Shown here: in pieces, positions 43,700 through 54,071 of the stretch
How positions within the stretch are numbered: position 1 is the first letter of the stretch
Layout: each line of letters starts with the position of its first letter
Assembly: GCA_033439765.1 (NCBI GenBank)
Contig: JAULSN010000009.1
Span: 992,001 to 1,056,000, forward strand
DNA: 64,000 bases
DNA from: Lasiosphaeria ovina
Taxonomy: Eukaryota; Ascomycota; Sordariomycetes; Sordariales; Lasiosphaeriaceae
Direction: 5' to 3'
Notes under the pieces: model-generated
The model's database searches: none
What the model saw: only the letters and a program-made list of their open reading frames with translations
What the model was told of the DNA's origin: nothing
Program-made: the position numbers and the translations under genes

Positions 43700-44324
43700 A
43701 TTGCTTCCTGGACATGGCGGACAATCTCTGAGCCGATGAGGGTTGCCACGTCATTCCATTCGGGGTCCTCGACCTTCTTCTGACACCGGAACAGTTCTCA
43801 GAACCAACCCCACCGTCACTCCCGCCGACATGAGCAGCCAGAAGCCGGCCGAAGCTTGCTAAGGGCATCTGGACTGAACCCGGATGCTGAAAGCCGCCCG
43901 CCGGTTGCCCGGCTAGTGGCGATCTGCTCCCAGGGCGTCCGCCCAAAGCTCGCCGACCATGTAGTACGTGCCGTTCACCTGGATCAGGCCCCCGCCGTGC
44001 GCCTGCAGGGCTTCGCCGTTGGACTGGAGAGCGACTCGATTAGACGGTGTTGGTCACCTGGTAAAATGTGTGGTTTGTAAACGTACCCACTCACGTACAC
44101 GCCCCAAGCGAGGCCAGCCAAGCTACCCATGAGGACGGGACCCTCTTTCTTTTCTTTTCTTCTTCTTGCAGTGAGGCTGCGGCTTGGCTTTTCTTGCACA
44201 CCTTCAATGTTGTCAGCTCGCTGCCTTCAGCGCCCTCGAGCACTTAACCAGGGCAGGGCGCCGCCGGGCAAGGCCGCCGACCTCCTCCGCTCGGTAAGTC
44301 CGCAAGCCGCCTTCAAGTCCCAAG
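43700..44324. other. no gene recognised
   Basis: Short overlapping frames only; a 5'-splice-like GTAAGT occurs near 44295 but no exon could be matched. Confidence 0.35.
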
Positions 44325-44462
44325 ATGTCCAAGAAGTGCCAAGCGGCATGACACCATCGAGCAGCGGATGTTCACAAGCTGCCAGAGAAGCAGCACCGCC
44401 CGCGCGGCGACGTGTGCTTCCGCGCCTTTGGCGGCGGCAAGACGCTGTGCCCCGAGAATTAG
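44325..44462 (+). pseudogene. cytochrome P450 heme-binding fragment
   Basis: One frame reads HKLPEKQHRPRGDVCFRAFG, GGKTLCPEN before a TAG. FGGGxxLCP is the heme-binding loop of fungal P450s (the cysteine is the heme ligand), preceded by the usual Pro/Arg-rich approach. The Gly-Arg normally after CP is missing. Only about 40 residues. Confidence 0.6.
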
Positions 44463-44799
44463 AGGAACCCCTCGGTCCCTCTTTTGACCCGCCGTGGTCC
44501 GTTAGGAACTCTTCGTCTGAGCAGACAAGATTGTCTACTGTGGCTGGGCGACGAGTATGGCTAGGAGATGAGGGAAAGCCAGGATCCCTGGCTCCACTCG
44601 TCAGTTGTATATCTTCGAACTACGACGCTATTCATGATCGAGCCTTCACATCAGGCTTTGAACGTACGGTTAAGATTTCTAGAACGTGGACAAATCGGGA
44701 TCGTCTATAGGCTTGACTGGCGAATGGGCGCACAACGGCAACGTGGATTTAGTCGCCGCTTCCAGGGAGGCGCGGGCAACGAACAGAGAGCCTGTTCCA

Positions 44800-44945
44800 T
44801 TTGGGCCACGTCCCAATTCTGGGCCACTGCGCCGGTTACCCCAATTTTGGGCCACTGCCCGTTCTGGGTCCACTAACTCTAATTCTAGGCCACACGCCAA
44901 TTCTGGGCCACTGCGCCGAGTCCTGGGTTGCTGGCCACACACTGA
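44800..44945. repeat. degenerate minisatellite, left of chromodomain ORF
   Basis: Loose repeats of CCAATTCTGGGCCACTG every 18-25 bp. A second block of the same motif lies at 45705-45875. Confidence 0.7.
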
Positions 44946-45121
44946 AACCTAATTCTTGGCAGTGACTACCTTGAGCCCCAAGGGGAGAGACACTGGCGAC
45001 TTCACCTAGGGTAGTTCGAAAATTCCATGTCGCAATTCGTAAAGGTATACTCTGCTTTTACTAGGAAGATTACCCCTTTTTCCCCTCCAATAGTGATTCC
45101 ATCCGCAGCTATTTCAGAGCT

Positions 45122-45613
45122 CTAACGCGTTCCGGCTCCTGCGTGTCTCAAACTCTCTAATCCGCTCACGGCTTTGGGTTGATTCTTCTTCCAATAATTA
45201 TCGGAGTCAGGACGACGACGTCCTTTCCACTTCACGAAGTACTCAATCCCTCCTTGATGTATCCGTCTGTCCAGCAGTTCCACCCCCAAATGATTCCCTC
45301 CATACTCCGAGTAGGCTGCGTCGAACTTGTCGACCAGTTCAATGCTGATGTCCTTTCGTTTCTCCCACGAGTTATTAGCTTCATTAGAGAAGCCTTTCCA
45401 CTTCACAAGGTATAGAACACTTCTCCCTTGCTTCCACTTGGCAAGCGAAGCCTCGACCTCCCATATGTCGTCCTCTTCGTCGATCGCGGCGGGTTCACCG
45501 GCCTCGCTATCTCCACTCTTTCTTTGACTACCGGAAAGTGATTCTGTCACAACACCTTTCATATGTCCAGTAGATGATATGTCAGTCTGCAACTCGGGAT
45601 CCGGATCGACCAA
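45122..45613 (-). CDS. double-chromodomain protein
   Basis: A 163-aa frame with two chromodomain-like units. Unit 1 (about residues 48-100) reads IWEVEASLAKWKQGRSVLYL then VKWKGFSNEANNSWEKRKDI. Unit 2 (about 108-150) reads ELLDRRIHQGGIEYFVKWKG. Both keep the YLVKWKG-type strand; unit 2's later Trp and helix are weaker. The N-terminus is acidic. The frame is open upstream (YKAVIWYLVDPDPELQ), so the true start or an upstream exon is uncertain. Chromodomains bind methylated histone tails and also occur at the end of LTR-retroelement integrases. No integrase lies upstream, so a small heterochromatin-type protein or an integrase tail are both possible. Confidence 0.6.
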   Translation of the reverse strand: MVDPDPELQTDISSTGHMKGVVTESLSGSQRKSGDSEAGEPAAIDEEDDIWEVEASLAKWKQGRSVLYLVKWKGFSNEANNSWEKRKDISIELVDKFDAAYSEYGGNHLGVELLDRRIHQGGIEYFVKWKGRRRPDSDNYWKKNQPKAVSGLESLRHAGAGTR

Positions 45614-45704
45614 GTACCAAATTACGGCCTTGTAAGAACGCCCCTAGAACTAGCCCCAGAGGTGTTAGCTCTCCTCGTACAGTCGGGGCCGAAATACATG
45701 TGCA

Positions 45705-45875
45705 GTACAACTCTCAATTCTGGGCCATTGATCTCAATTTCTGGCCATTGGCTCTAATTTCTGCGGCTTTGATCCCAATTCCGTTCCCTAGTCCTAATTC
45801 TAGGCCACTGGTCCCAGTTCTGGCCCCTTGTTGCAATTCTGCTGAGCCTAGTTTCAGGGCCAAGGGTCATAATCC
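45705..45875. repeat. degenerate minisatellite, right of chromodomain ORF
   Basis: Motif CAATTCTGGGCCATTG repeated every 20-25 bp in the same orientation as the block at 44800-44945. Confidence 0.7.
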
Positions 45876-46150
45876 AACGAAATCTACTAACGGCCCCTAA
45901 AATTACAGTAGATTATAGCGCCCGTCAGTGGACACTGATGACTGAGTAGTTGTGTATCATAGGGTAAAAGAGCCAGCGCGCCGGCCTGCTACGCTTAACA
46001 GATTTTCCCAGTGGTGTCAGATCCTCTGATTTTGACCACTTCTCGCTGGGGCCTAGACCTAGGTATGGTCCCGGAAATGGGAAAGTCCTTCGAACATAAT
46101 ATCAAAAGCCACTCTTCTAGTCATTCTAGGATTTCAATAGACCAAACAAA

Positions 46151-46850
46151 ATGGCAACAAGACAGAAAGCAATGTCGAACGAGGACGACTTCGGCAGGTG
46201 TGTCGGGAGGTGCTGTCGGAACACATTCGTAAGTAAAACATTTCTTAGTATATCATTTTCCAAGCTATTAACTTTATCAAGACAAGAGATTAGGACTCAA
46301 AATTGAGCCGTCAGAAATCCGACTCAATCGTCGCTCAACAGATCCATAAACTTGGCGGTTTCTCCTGGAAAAGGAGGAGTTCCTTCGCAACGTATATTCG
46401 CTAGGAAGCTAAGCGACCATTCTCCATTAGTTCTTATAGACAACTCTGCGAGGAGGTCGGCCTAACCTTCGAGGCCATATCAAATACATCTTCAGATCCT
46501 ACTCTCGACATATGTACAACGGTATGTGAAGCCCACACACCAATAAGGAGTATCAAACTAAATGTGTAGCCAAAAGCATCCAGAAATGAGCTTTACCTCA
46601 CGGATTGATCAACTCAAAGAAGACAATACGAAACCTAATTAGGAGTTTTACAAGAGTGGAGGGACAGAGCAGACATGGAATCAAAAGGCAGAAGGATAGC
46701 AGAGAAAAGAAGTTCGTCAGCTGCATGAGAGAGAATCTAACAACTCCAAGACCAAGTCAGAACCTACGGAGTCGAGGTAGACAATCCCAGAAGCATTCTT
46801 TCAACATCCTTTCAAGCTCTAGACAAAGTACGTACTTCCTATGTTAGAAG
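46151..46850 (+). pseudogene. unidentified AT-rich gene relic
   Basis: ATG at 46151 opens MATRQKAMSNEDDFGRCVGR, CCRNTF, followed directly by GTAAGT and, 55 bp later, ATTAACTTTATCAAG, an intron-like pair. Downstream frames contain KSDSIVAQQIHKLGGFSWKR, YRQLCEEVGLTFEAISNTSS and a coiled-coil-like stretch, but with several TAG/TGA stops. Low GC and stops suggest mutational decay. No family recognised. Confidence 0.3.
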
Positions 46851-46859
46851 ATCTGAGAA

Positions 46860-47614
46860 CTGGGGGTATTGTTCTGCGGTTACTAACAGCTGACCATAGA
46901 GTATAGTGGAGATACAGAATCTCTGCAAAGAACATTGACTATAGTTGGCCCATGATCCCTAGCCGTGTCCCTCGCCAATTCGCCATGTTGCTGCTTATCT
47001 ATGGAATAAAATATCTATTCTTACCGACCATGTTGCTCTTATTTAGGTTTATGCATCAAGTCAAATGAAAAATATGGCTTTATGACCTCCATGCAATAAT
47101 AATATTAATCTTATCCGTTTATTCGAGGCTCGCTATGAACAAAGGGTGCTATGGAGGCCGCCTCCACAGCGTTACTGGAGGTAACCAAGCTAGTCCTAAA
47201 GCCGGCATAACGGCCCTGCAGAATAATAGCTGGTAAATCCTAGTAGTGTTCCGAGGGCCATTGACAAAGAGAGGTATCATGGCAAATTCTTATCCGGAGG
47301 CGGAATTGGCCCGAGGCGGTCCCCTGATATCAGACGCCATCTGAGCTAGCTATAGCACGGGTTGGAGGTTGATCATGAGTAATCCCGCAGGATGAGTGTC
47401 GCTCTTGGATATGGCTCTTCGGTCTCCAGCGGCAAAAAACGAGCCTAGTAAAAACACATTAACAGGCAAATCGAGACTCCAATTGAGATACAACGTCGTA
47501 TCTACTGTCAAGCCTCTAGTTCGGCTTCAAACGCTGCGATAACCTTGGCACCGAGATCCCTCTTCCCCTACCCAGATATTTTTTCAGTGGCCGCCTGCCC
47601 GTGCCACTTAGGCT
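46860..47614. other. AT-rich stretch, no gene recognised
   Basis: GC content is clearly lower than the neighbourhood; frames are short. Nothing else seen. Confidence 0.4.
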
Positions 47615-48690
47615 TTATACAAGAAATCCCCGCAAATTTTTTCCTTCGAGACCAACCGCTCGAATTCGGATTGGCCCTGACCTTGGGGGTTGCTGAGCTT
47701 CGTACTCTGCTATAGACCCCAAGCCGACGTCCTTCTTCTTCACCCAACTGTTGTCGCTCTTAAAGACCCTCGGCCCGAATATCATGATGTCGTGGCGGTA
47801 TCGTATCGCATATCCCGCCCGCAGACCCAGTAGACGTTGGCGAGCACCGAACGCCCTGGCGGTTTCAATGTTGTCCGTCGATTGGCTCTTGAAGAATGGA
47901 GTCTCAAGAAGGTCGTCCTTCCATTCTAGCACCAACATCTCGTCTTCCCGTGGCACCATGTTCAAGAGGTCGTGGATCGAGTCATAGTCTCTGAACGCTC
48001 CGTGCGCCAAAAGCCGGGCCAGGAAAGGGAGCATGGGATTGAAGCAGAGGATTCCAGGTTTATTGTCTTCATTGCCTTCGTACAAGGCATGCTGTGGTCT
48101 GTAATATCAATATCAGAGCGGATTCTCCACAATAGGCCCGTAGGTCCTAACCTCTTGTCAGGCGAGCGTGTCATGTTTTTGGCGTCGCGGGTGAGCTGGA
48201 TGGCGAATTCCGGTAAACTCACTTCGTTAATGAAGACGATAGACGATAAATGTGAGATCCTTAATACCCCAGTTGGTAAATATCATCAAAATCGACCCGA
48301 TGTTGGTACCTTGAAGTAGAGGCCTCTGCCAGTGCCTGCGCGACAACTGGACTCAATGTACTCCCTAATTCGCGAGGAAGAGTACACGTTCGCCAACAGC
48401 AGGCCCCAGTCATCTACCATCGTCCCTGGGTATCTGTGCTCGATCCAATCGTCGGCAAAAAGCTGCCTCGCATAGTTCAGCAGCACAGTTTTCGCCGCAA
48501 ATCTCGTCGTTCGTTTTGCCTTGGGCATGCCCATCTCAGCTGCCAGTGGCCCGTTGATGAACTAGCGATAAAATTAGCCTCGCTTGTGCATAATAAATGG
48601 AACATGGAGAACGAAATGCATACCTCGGTTACGGACATTGCTATTCCAGATGATATTGGCTTGTCAGGATTGGCTCGTTGAAAGGCCCTT
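47615..48690 (-). pseudogene. DUF3435 (FluG-domain) captain-like tyrosine recombinase relic
   Basis: Four exons can be joined through introns at 48562-48623 (GTATGC...GGCTAATTTTATCGCTAG), 48260-48309 and 48099-48151. They give PISSGIAMSVTEFINGPLAA, FADDWIEHRYPGTMVDDWGL, SSSRIREYIESSCRAGTGRG, then after a one-base slip LPEFAIQLTRDAKNMTRSPD, KRPQHALYEGN, LCFNPMLPFLARLLAHGAFR and LVLEWKDDLLETPFFKSQS. This order is typical of fungal DUF3435 proteins, the family that includes Starship captain recombinases. An Arg equivalent to the first catalytic Arg may be in SSSRIRE. The C-terminal part with RxxR and the catalytic Tyr is not recognisable, so it is inactive. Starts near 48690 in unrelated DNA. 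Confidence 0.6.
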
Positions 48691-48699
48691 CCCATTGGA

Positions 48700-49279
48700 T
48701 GGAGTGGATGAGGTGGAGCCTGTGTCCTGGAGACCATATGCTGGGACGCGTGTCCAAGGGACCAAGTTTTGGGACCCCAGTCCAAGAAGAGGGCTCCAAG
48801 GTGTTCTCCCGGCTAAAGTTGCCATAACCTGCATGAGGCCGACGAGGGGCAGTCCAAAGTCCAGGACCCAGGAATGGGACCAAGAGGGCTCGGAGGGCTG
48901 CTCAGCCAAAGGGTGAGCAGATGAGCTGAGCAAGGCTGATGAAGGCGCTGAGCCGGGGTTGAGCCGGGGTCGAGAGCGCCCAAAAAGCGCCCACACGCGC
49001 TAACCAAAATCTCGCTTGAGTTTCGTCTGGTAATACCACAAGACTGGCGTGCAACTAACTACTCGACCTGGCTGTTTGTTTGGTATGTTCTCTTGCACAT
49101 CAGACCGCAGCCCCGTCTGCAATCCGCATCCCATTCCTCGCCCCCCATCCTGACTTGCCAGGCAGCTTATCTTGGAACTAACCGCGTCAGACGGACGACT
49201 AGAAACGAGGCCGAGGCCCACGAAACTCCCGCATCAGCGACCTTGCTAGATCTCGATTGCGTTGGTCTTGATCCACAAC
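48700..49279. other. no gene recognised
   Basis: Contains CTTGCCAGGCAGCTTATCTT near 49156, also found next to the GC-rich arms at 55500 and 60325. A long plus-strand frame (49093-49884) is made mostly of repeats. Confidence 0.4.
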
Positions 49280-49440
49280 GAAGAGGAAGCGACATCAAGA
49301 GCTCCCGCAACCGCCCCGAATGCGACATTAAGAGCTCCCGCAACCCCTTCGAATGCTACATCAAGAGCCCCCGCAACCGCCTGGAATGCGACATCAAGAG
49401 CCCCCGCAACTCCCTCGAATGCTACATCAAGAGCCGTGTC
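49280..49440. repeat. 33-bp minisatellite, about five units
   Basis: Unit TGCGACATCAAGAGCTCCCG...AA repeats with CGACATCAAGAGC conserved, keeping an 11-codon period and an open frame. Confidence 0.85.
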
Positions 49441-49560
49441 CATGTCTGGGGGGAGACGGCGATCAGCTTTCTTACCGGCCCAGGACGGGGGGGACACAAG
49501 AGATGCCGGTCAGAACACCACAGCCGGAGAAGAGGCTCGCCGATGGCGCTGCTGTTCCAG

Positions 49561-49878
49561 ATGGCGAAGCATGTTCAGGAGGACGAGATAACTAGTTGGA
49601 TTTATGACAAGGCACGAAACAACTCGACAAGCATTGAAGCGAGAAGCTTGAAACTGATCCGGAATAGGGCTTTTGGTGCTTATTGTGACGTTGGGCTAAC
49701 AATTGCCAATATAACTAGATGGCGAAGCATGTTCACAAGGACGAGACAGTTAGTTGGATTTATGAAGGCACGAAACAACTCGACAAGCATTGAAGCGAGA
49801 AGCTTGACACTTATCCGGAATAGGACTTGTTGTGTTTATTATGACGTTGGGTTAATAGTTGCCAACACTAGGTTGCAG
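49561..49878 (+). repeat. 158-162-bp satellite, two units
   Basis: Units restart at ATGGCGAAGCATGTTCA (49561 and 49719). They contain ACGAAACAACTCGACAAGCA and GATCCGGAATAGG. The same satellite forms three units at 56085-56515. Confidence 0.9.
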
Positions 49879-49879
49879 C

Positions 49880-50671
49880 CCTGACACTACTAACATCAGG
49901 TTGTAGCTCTGACATGGCGACAGGTGCCCGCCCGGCTTGTGTGAATAAGAAGAGTTATTATGCGAGGTGCACAGTTAATACTGGAATGGAAAGACCTGTA
50001 GGGGGCTGAGCTACACATACATATTGCGTGCGTGTGCATGGCATAGAAACGAGAGCCGCCTGACAGTGACAGACTGCGCCAGCGTTGCACGCCTCTCCTC
50101 CAGTTCCGCCTCGCTCTACCTCGCCATATGAACATTTCCCACAAGTCCAACCCAGACTGCCACAGGTTTAGCAAGTCAAGCGATCATGGCTGGACATGGA
50201 CTTGGGGGTGACTCGCCGGAGCTCTTGGGCACAAGAGTCTCCTGGCTGCGTTGCATTCTTCCTCTCGTCGCCATCTTTCACACAGGGGGCTGCCGCGCGT
50301 GAACACCTCGGCCGGCGGGCAATCTCGTGCTCCTCCCGCCACGGCCAACGAACGAGCCAGGCGGAAGGGAAGGGGCGTCGTCACGGCTCGAGGTGCCTGC
50401 CCTGCGATAGCGAAAAGAGACGGACGGACGGCCTGTAGCCTCGCCAGCGCCGAATCGGAGTTCCGCAACGGGGCGAAACCCGTCTGATGTCGGCACCGTC
50501 CTCTGACGGCGGCGTGGTGCAGAAGGAAGGCCCTCGCTCGCACGCACAGAGCGCCGGGACCCCTGTCCGCGCCCCGTCTGCGTCTCGTCTGGCTAGGGCG
50601 TCGCACGCCTCGCGAGCACAGCACGGCCGGCGACGCGACGGCAGGCTGCTCGCGGTCCCCCCCCCCTGACC
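49880..50671 (+). repeat. duplicated block, copy 1 (left part, before hAT)
   Basis: From GGTTGCAGCTCTGACATGGC through CTGACAGTGACAGACTGCGC and CCACGGCCAACGAACGAGCC, it matches 56520-57200 over its whole length with scattered differences. Its end matches 60400-60500. Continues after the hAT element at 52636. Confidence 0.85.
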
Positions 50672-52635
50672 CAGCGCTGGCATCAATTCAATCAGGCCAA
50701 ATTTGAAGCCTTATTTGACTGTATTTGAGGCCCAAAATGGTGTATTTATCTGTGTAAGAGGCTCTCTCTGATTGGGTGGGTTTTATTTGACTTAATTGAC
50801 GGAATTTGCCGTTCCACCAAAAAACAAGGAAATCGAGCCCCGAATGGCACCCTGAGACCGGAAAAAAGCCCTTGACCTTCAGGATCCTCATTTACTCGCC
50901 CAATTCTTCGTGCACATGAGGTAATTCAGGGTTTCGTCGACCATACTATGTCTCTGTGTGCCAAGGACCCGTTTTCCCTGGCTGAATGCCCTCTCGCACT
51001 CTATTGACATAGACGGTATTGATAACAAGTCAAAAGCCATCTTTGATAACCGGGGCTAACGCTCTCTTCTTTCCTTCCACCAAGCCAGTATATTATCCAC
51101 CCGCCTAACGCTTTCGTAAAGGTATTTAGTTAGTTTATCCTTCTAGTTAGGTTTATCAGGGTCATTATGGTAATCGTGAGTAATAAGATAACTCCCTCTA
51201 CCTTCGTGAGGCGTACGAAGACTGCTGGGTAGGAAACTGTCGCGTTGGAAGTCCAAATATCGAACGAGAGATGCTTCTTATATGGCGAGGCGGCTAACCT
51301 CTTACGTAGGGCCTGTTATTTAGCCTCAAACCTCTTTCGAATATGCTCTCGTATAGTACGAGGAAGGAATAAGGGCGGCTATCTTCTCGGTATTTAGGTC
51401 CATACAAAAATCACGAAATCCCTTATGCTTAATGATTCTAAAAGGCAGGTTCGAGCTAACGACTAGATCAACCAGCTTCTCTTCTATAGAGAGCTTATAA
51501 GGTAGTAAAACATGCCTCGTGCGCTTCGTGTTAACTACTTTAAGCGAAGGTTACCTTTTTCCTGGCCTCTTAATACTAGACTGGGAATTAGGTAGGTATA
51601 ATTTATGGTCTTTTCCAAATGTATAGTCGCCGAGCTTGTTGACTTTGCCTTAAATAGCTTCTCGTAATAGTGGTATACTGTAAGGAAAGAGCACCCCAAG
51701 CACATGCGCACACCTTTGTGTGCGCCTACCACCTGTCACCAACTGGCCTGACCACTGCCAGTTGGCACAATCACCACTGTCACAAAGAACGGAGCCCCTG
51801 AGCATGTATATAAGCAGTGGCCCTCGCCCACCTTCCTTTGCGAGGGCCAGGTTGAAGTCTCTTACCAATACCACTCATTGCTCGCCCTTCTTCTTGCCTA
51901 CATTGTGACCACCTTGATCAGGCGTACCTGCCCTCTCTTACATATACCTAGTAGTATTCTCCCTCGATAACGGCGCGTCGTTAATAACCTGGGCGACCTA
52001 ATAGTTATAATTACGAATCTATGATATTCTTTTTGGTGTTTTTCCTACCCACTTTTCTAGTATGAAGGACCCTCTTAGTATTTTCATCTTTGGCTAATTC
52101 TTAACTTCAATTCCTACTACATATTTAAGATCTACTCCCTCTTTAAGGAGCGTATCGAACTATGTAGCTACTCGTAATAGCTTCGTACAAAGGGAAAGAA
52201 GACAATTTTCGGCGGTAGGGAGACTTATCGAGAGGGTCGTAATATTAACGGTAGAGGTAGGCATATTATCGAGGACTCAGGAGCTAAGGAAGCAGGGAAA
52301 TCGCTATAGGAAGGTAGGATTCGGTAGTTTATTCATAGCGGTTGGCGATAGTTGTATTATAGCGGTACGGCGGTACTCGAATTTAGGGTATTCGAGGATT
52401 TTCCCGGGACTAGAAAATGCAAGGTTGGCCTTGGTTAGGGACTGCCCTAGTGCTAGGAAAACCCGGAAAATTGGGCCCAAAAATGGCTCAACTAATGGGA
52501 AATATTTACAAATATGCCAATTAACCTGACCCTCAATTTGGCCTGAATTTGACCTCCAAAATGGCTTACTTGCCCGCAAATACGGTTTTCCTTATTTGAT
52601 TAATTTGGCATTTATTTGGATTGGTGCCAGCGCTG
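50672..52635. mobile_element. hAT element, 1964 bp, perfect 8-bp target duplication
   Basis: Terminal inverted repeats of 20 bp (CAGCGCTGGCATCAATTCAA at the left; the right reads CAGCGCTGGCACCAATCCAA on the minus strand) match at 18 of 20 positions. The 8-bp sequence CCCTGACC directly flanks both ends (50664-50671 and 52636-52643). This is the exact duplication length of hAT elements. Inside, only the C-terminal dimerisation region of the transposase is readable; the rest is AT-rich and full of stops. Confidence 0.92.
50888..51102 (-). pseudogene. hAT transposase dimerisation domain
   Basis: Reads DNILAWWKERRER, a TAG, PRLSKMAFDLLSIPSMSIEC, ERAFSQGKRVLGTQRHSMVD and ETLNYLMCTKNWASK before a TGA at 50888. 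This is the diagnostic hAT C-terminal block (SxPxxSxxxERxFS...R..L....TxxxLxxxKNW). The rest of the transposase (51103-52550) is too decayed to read. Confidence 0.85.
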
Positions 52636-52737
52636 CCCTGACCGACCACCCCGTCAGCAACGAGAACCAGAGGCAGAGATGTAATAGCATGGGAGTGAGT
52701 GCAAGGCATGTTAATATATTCTCTACTACGCTACCAG

Positions 52738-53012
52738 AAGTATGTGGAAATAATGGCCTGGACTGGTGGATTACAGATCCGCTTATGCCTCGGCTCGGGC
52801 GCATCAGGCCGGGCGGACTTTGCTTTTCTCTTTCGCATATCTCACGCCATGCTCGTCAAAGTGGCTTGCCATCTGATGCCCTCAAGCCGAGGCATAAGTG
52901 GACATGGGATCCACCGGTCCAGGCCATCATTCCCACATATATATTCCGCTGTGGCCCAGATAGCTAGACTTCCTCCAAGCAATCCAGTCAATCCTTTCCA
53001 AAGCTCTGCTTT
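52738..53012. mobile_element. imperfect inverted-repeat element
   Basis: The left arm GTATGTGGAAATAATGGCCT to GCCTCGGCTCGGGCGCATCA is the imperfect complement (about three quarters identical by eye) of 52875-52945. A spacer of about 60 bp separates them. The right arm extends to about 53012 and is nearly identical to 28252-28412. Confidence 0.65.
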
Positions 53013-53057
53013 AACTCTACCAAGTCTTTTGTGTCGCACATATCGTTCTCAACAGTC

Positions 53058-53456
53058 ATGGCAGACCAGGACGAGAATCAACGCCTCGCCGACGAGAAGA
53101 AGCGCCTGGCCAAGGCGAGGAGGAGGGCCAGACGCAACGTACAAGGTACAGAATCATATTATTATTATTCATCTTAGTCTTACTCTACTGACTCCTTCGC
53201 TTCTACCTGAGTAGAGAATACCCGCCGACACAATCTTCGCCAGGGGTTCGAGCGGCTCTCGGCCCTCATACCCGGCGCCGAGGGCCAGGCAGCAGCCGAA
53301 CGCGTCGTGATCCGGCACGCTGTCGACTTCATCCACGCTGCCGGAGGGGCAGGAGGAGGACGGCAGGGAGCGACGGGAGCCCCAGCGGCGGTGGTGTTTC
53401 TATTTGCCATTGTGACGTTATGGCGAGACGAGAGCAGGAGGCGATTGATGAATTAG
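53058..53456 (+). CDS. small bHLH-like protein, two exons
   Basis: Exon 1 53058-53145 (MADQDENQRLADEKKRLAKA RRRARRNVQ in two runs) and exon 2 53215-53456. The 69-bp intron begins GTACAG and ends GAGTAG (an acceptor three bases earlier also keeps the frame). Product 109 aa. Across the junction it reads RRHNLRQGFERLSALIPGAE then VVIRHAVDFIHAAGG, with the basic patch, amphipathic helix, loop and second helix spacing of a basic helix-loop-helix DNA-binding domain. The canonical Glu of the basic region is not obvious, so DNA binding is uncertain. It lies just upstream of the regulatory cassette of the 54.07 kb gene. Confidence 0.5.
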
Positions 53457-53559
53457 CTGAGGGCTGTGCCGGAATGAAGAAGGTGTGGTGTATTGCATGC
53501 GAGAAAGAGCTGCGAGATGTTTTCTTTTTGGGCGAGAAAGAGCGAGAGGTGGCCCGATA

Positions 53560-54071
53560 TTTAGGGAGTCTGGATTTCGTCAGGTTTGGTTGGGATTCTG
53601 CTGTTGGATACTTTCCTCAAGTTCGACCTGCTTTGCAAGAACGGTACGCCGTGGGTCTTGTGTGCTTCTGAGAGAGACAAGAAGGTTATATTTGACCGAA
53701 CGCCGAGGTTATACGCATCATGATAACAAGGCTCTGTGGGTTTCCTTTTGCGCGTCCTCACATATTCACGAGGGAAAAAGGAAAGTCAATGGAGCGGGCT
53801 CTTGCTACCGCGTCATGAATCACTTGGGAATCCCCCCATAAATACCTCCGAAACTTGGCTGTCGACTTTCCTTCTCCCCCAAACTTCTCCATCGCAAGGC
53901 TTCTCGACAAGACCAAATCACCAGACCCAGACCTTTTTAAAATCTTAAACACACAACAACAACAACAACAACAACAAGGTAAGCCCGATCGCCCTTCTTC
54001 CATGCCTCCCCTCCCTGCCATACGAACAAGCTACTAACATAGCGCCCACAGCTTGTTTTTTTTTTACAACC
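53560..54071 (+). promoter_or_regulatory. 5' regulatory cassette, copy A (promoter, 5' UTR, 5' UTR intron)
   Basis: Homologous in order to 62185-63711. It includes TTGTGTGCTTCTGAGAGAGA, one CGCCGAGGTTATACGCATCA unit, GGAAAGTCAATGGAGCGGGC, an ATAAATA TATA-like box near 53838, and an intron 53979-54051 (GTAAGCCC...GCTACTAACATAGCGCCCACAG). That intron is nearly identical to the one at 63629-63700. Confidence 0.75.

Noticed and set aside
49093..49884. 263-codon plus-strand frame
   Set aside because: Made of the 33-bp minisatellite and the satellite; periodicity alone keeps it open.
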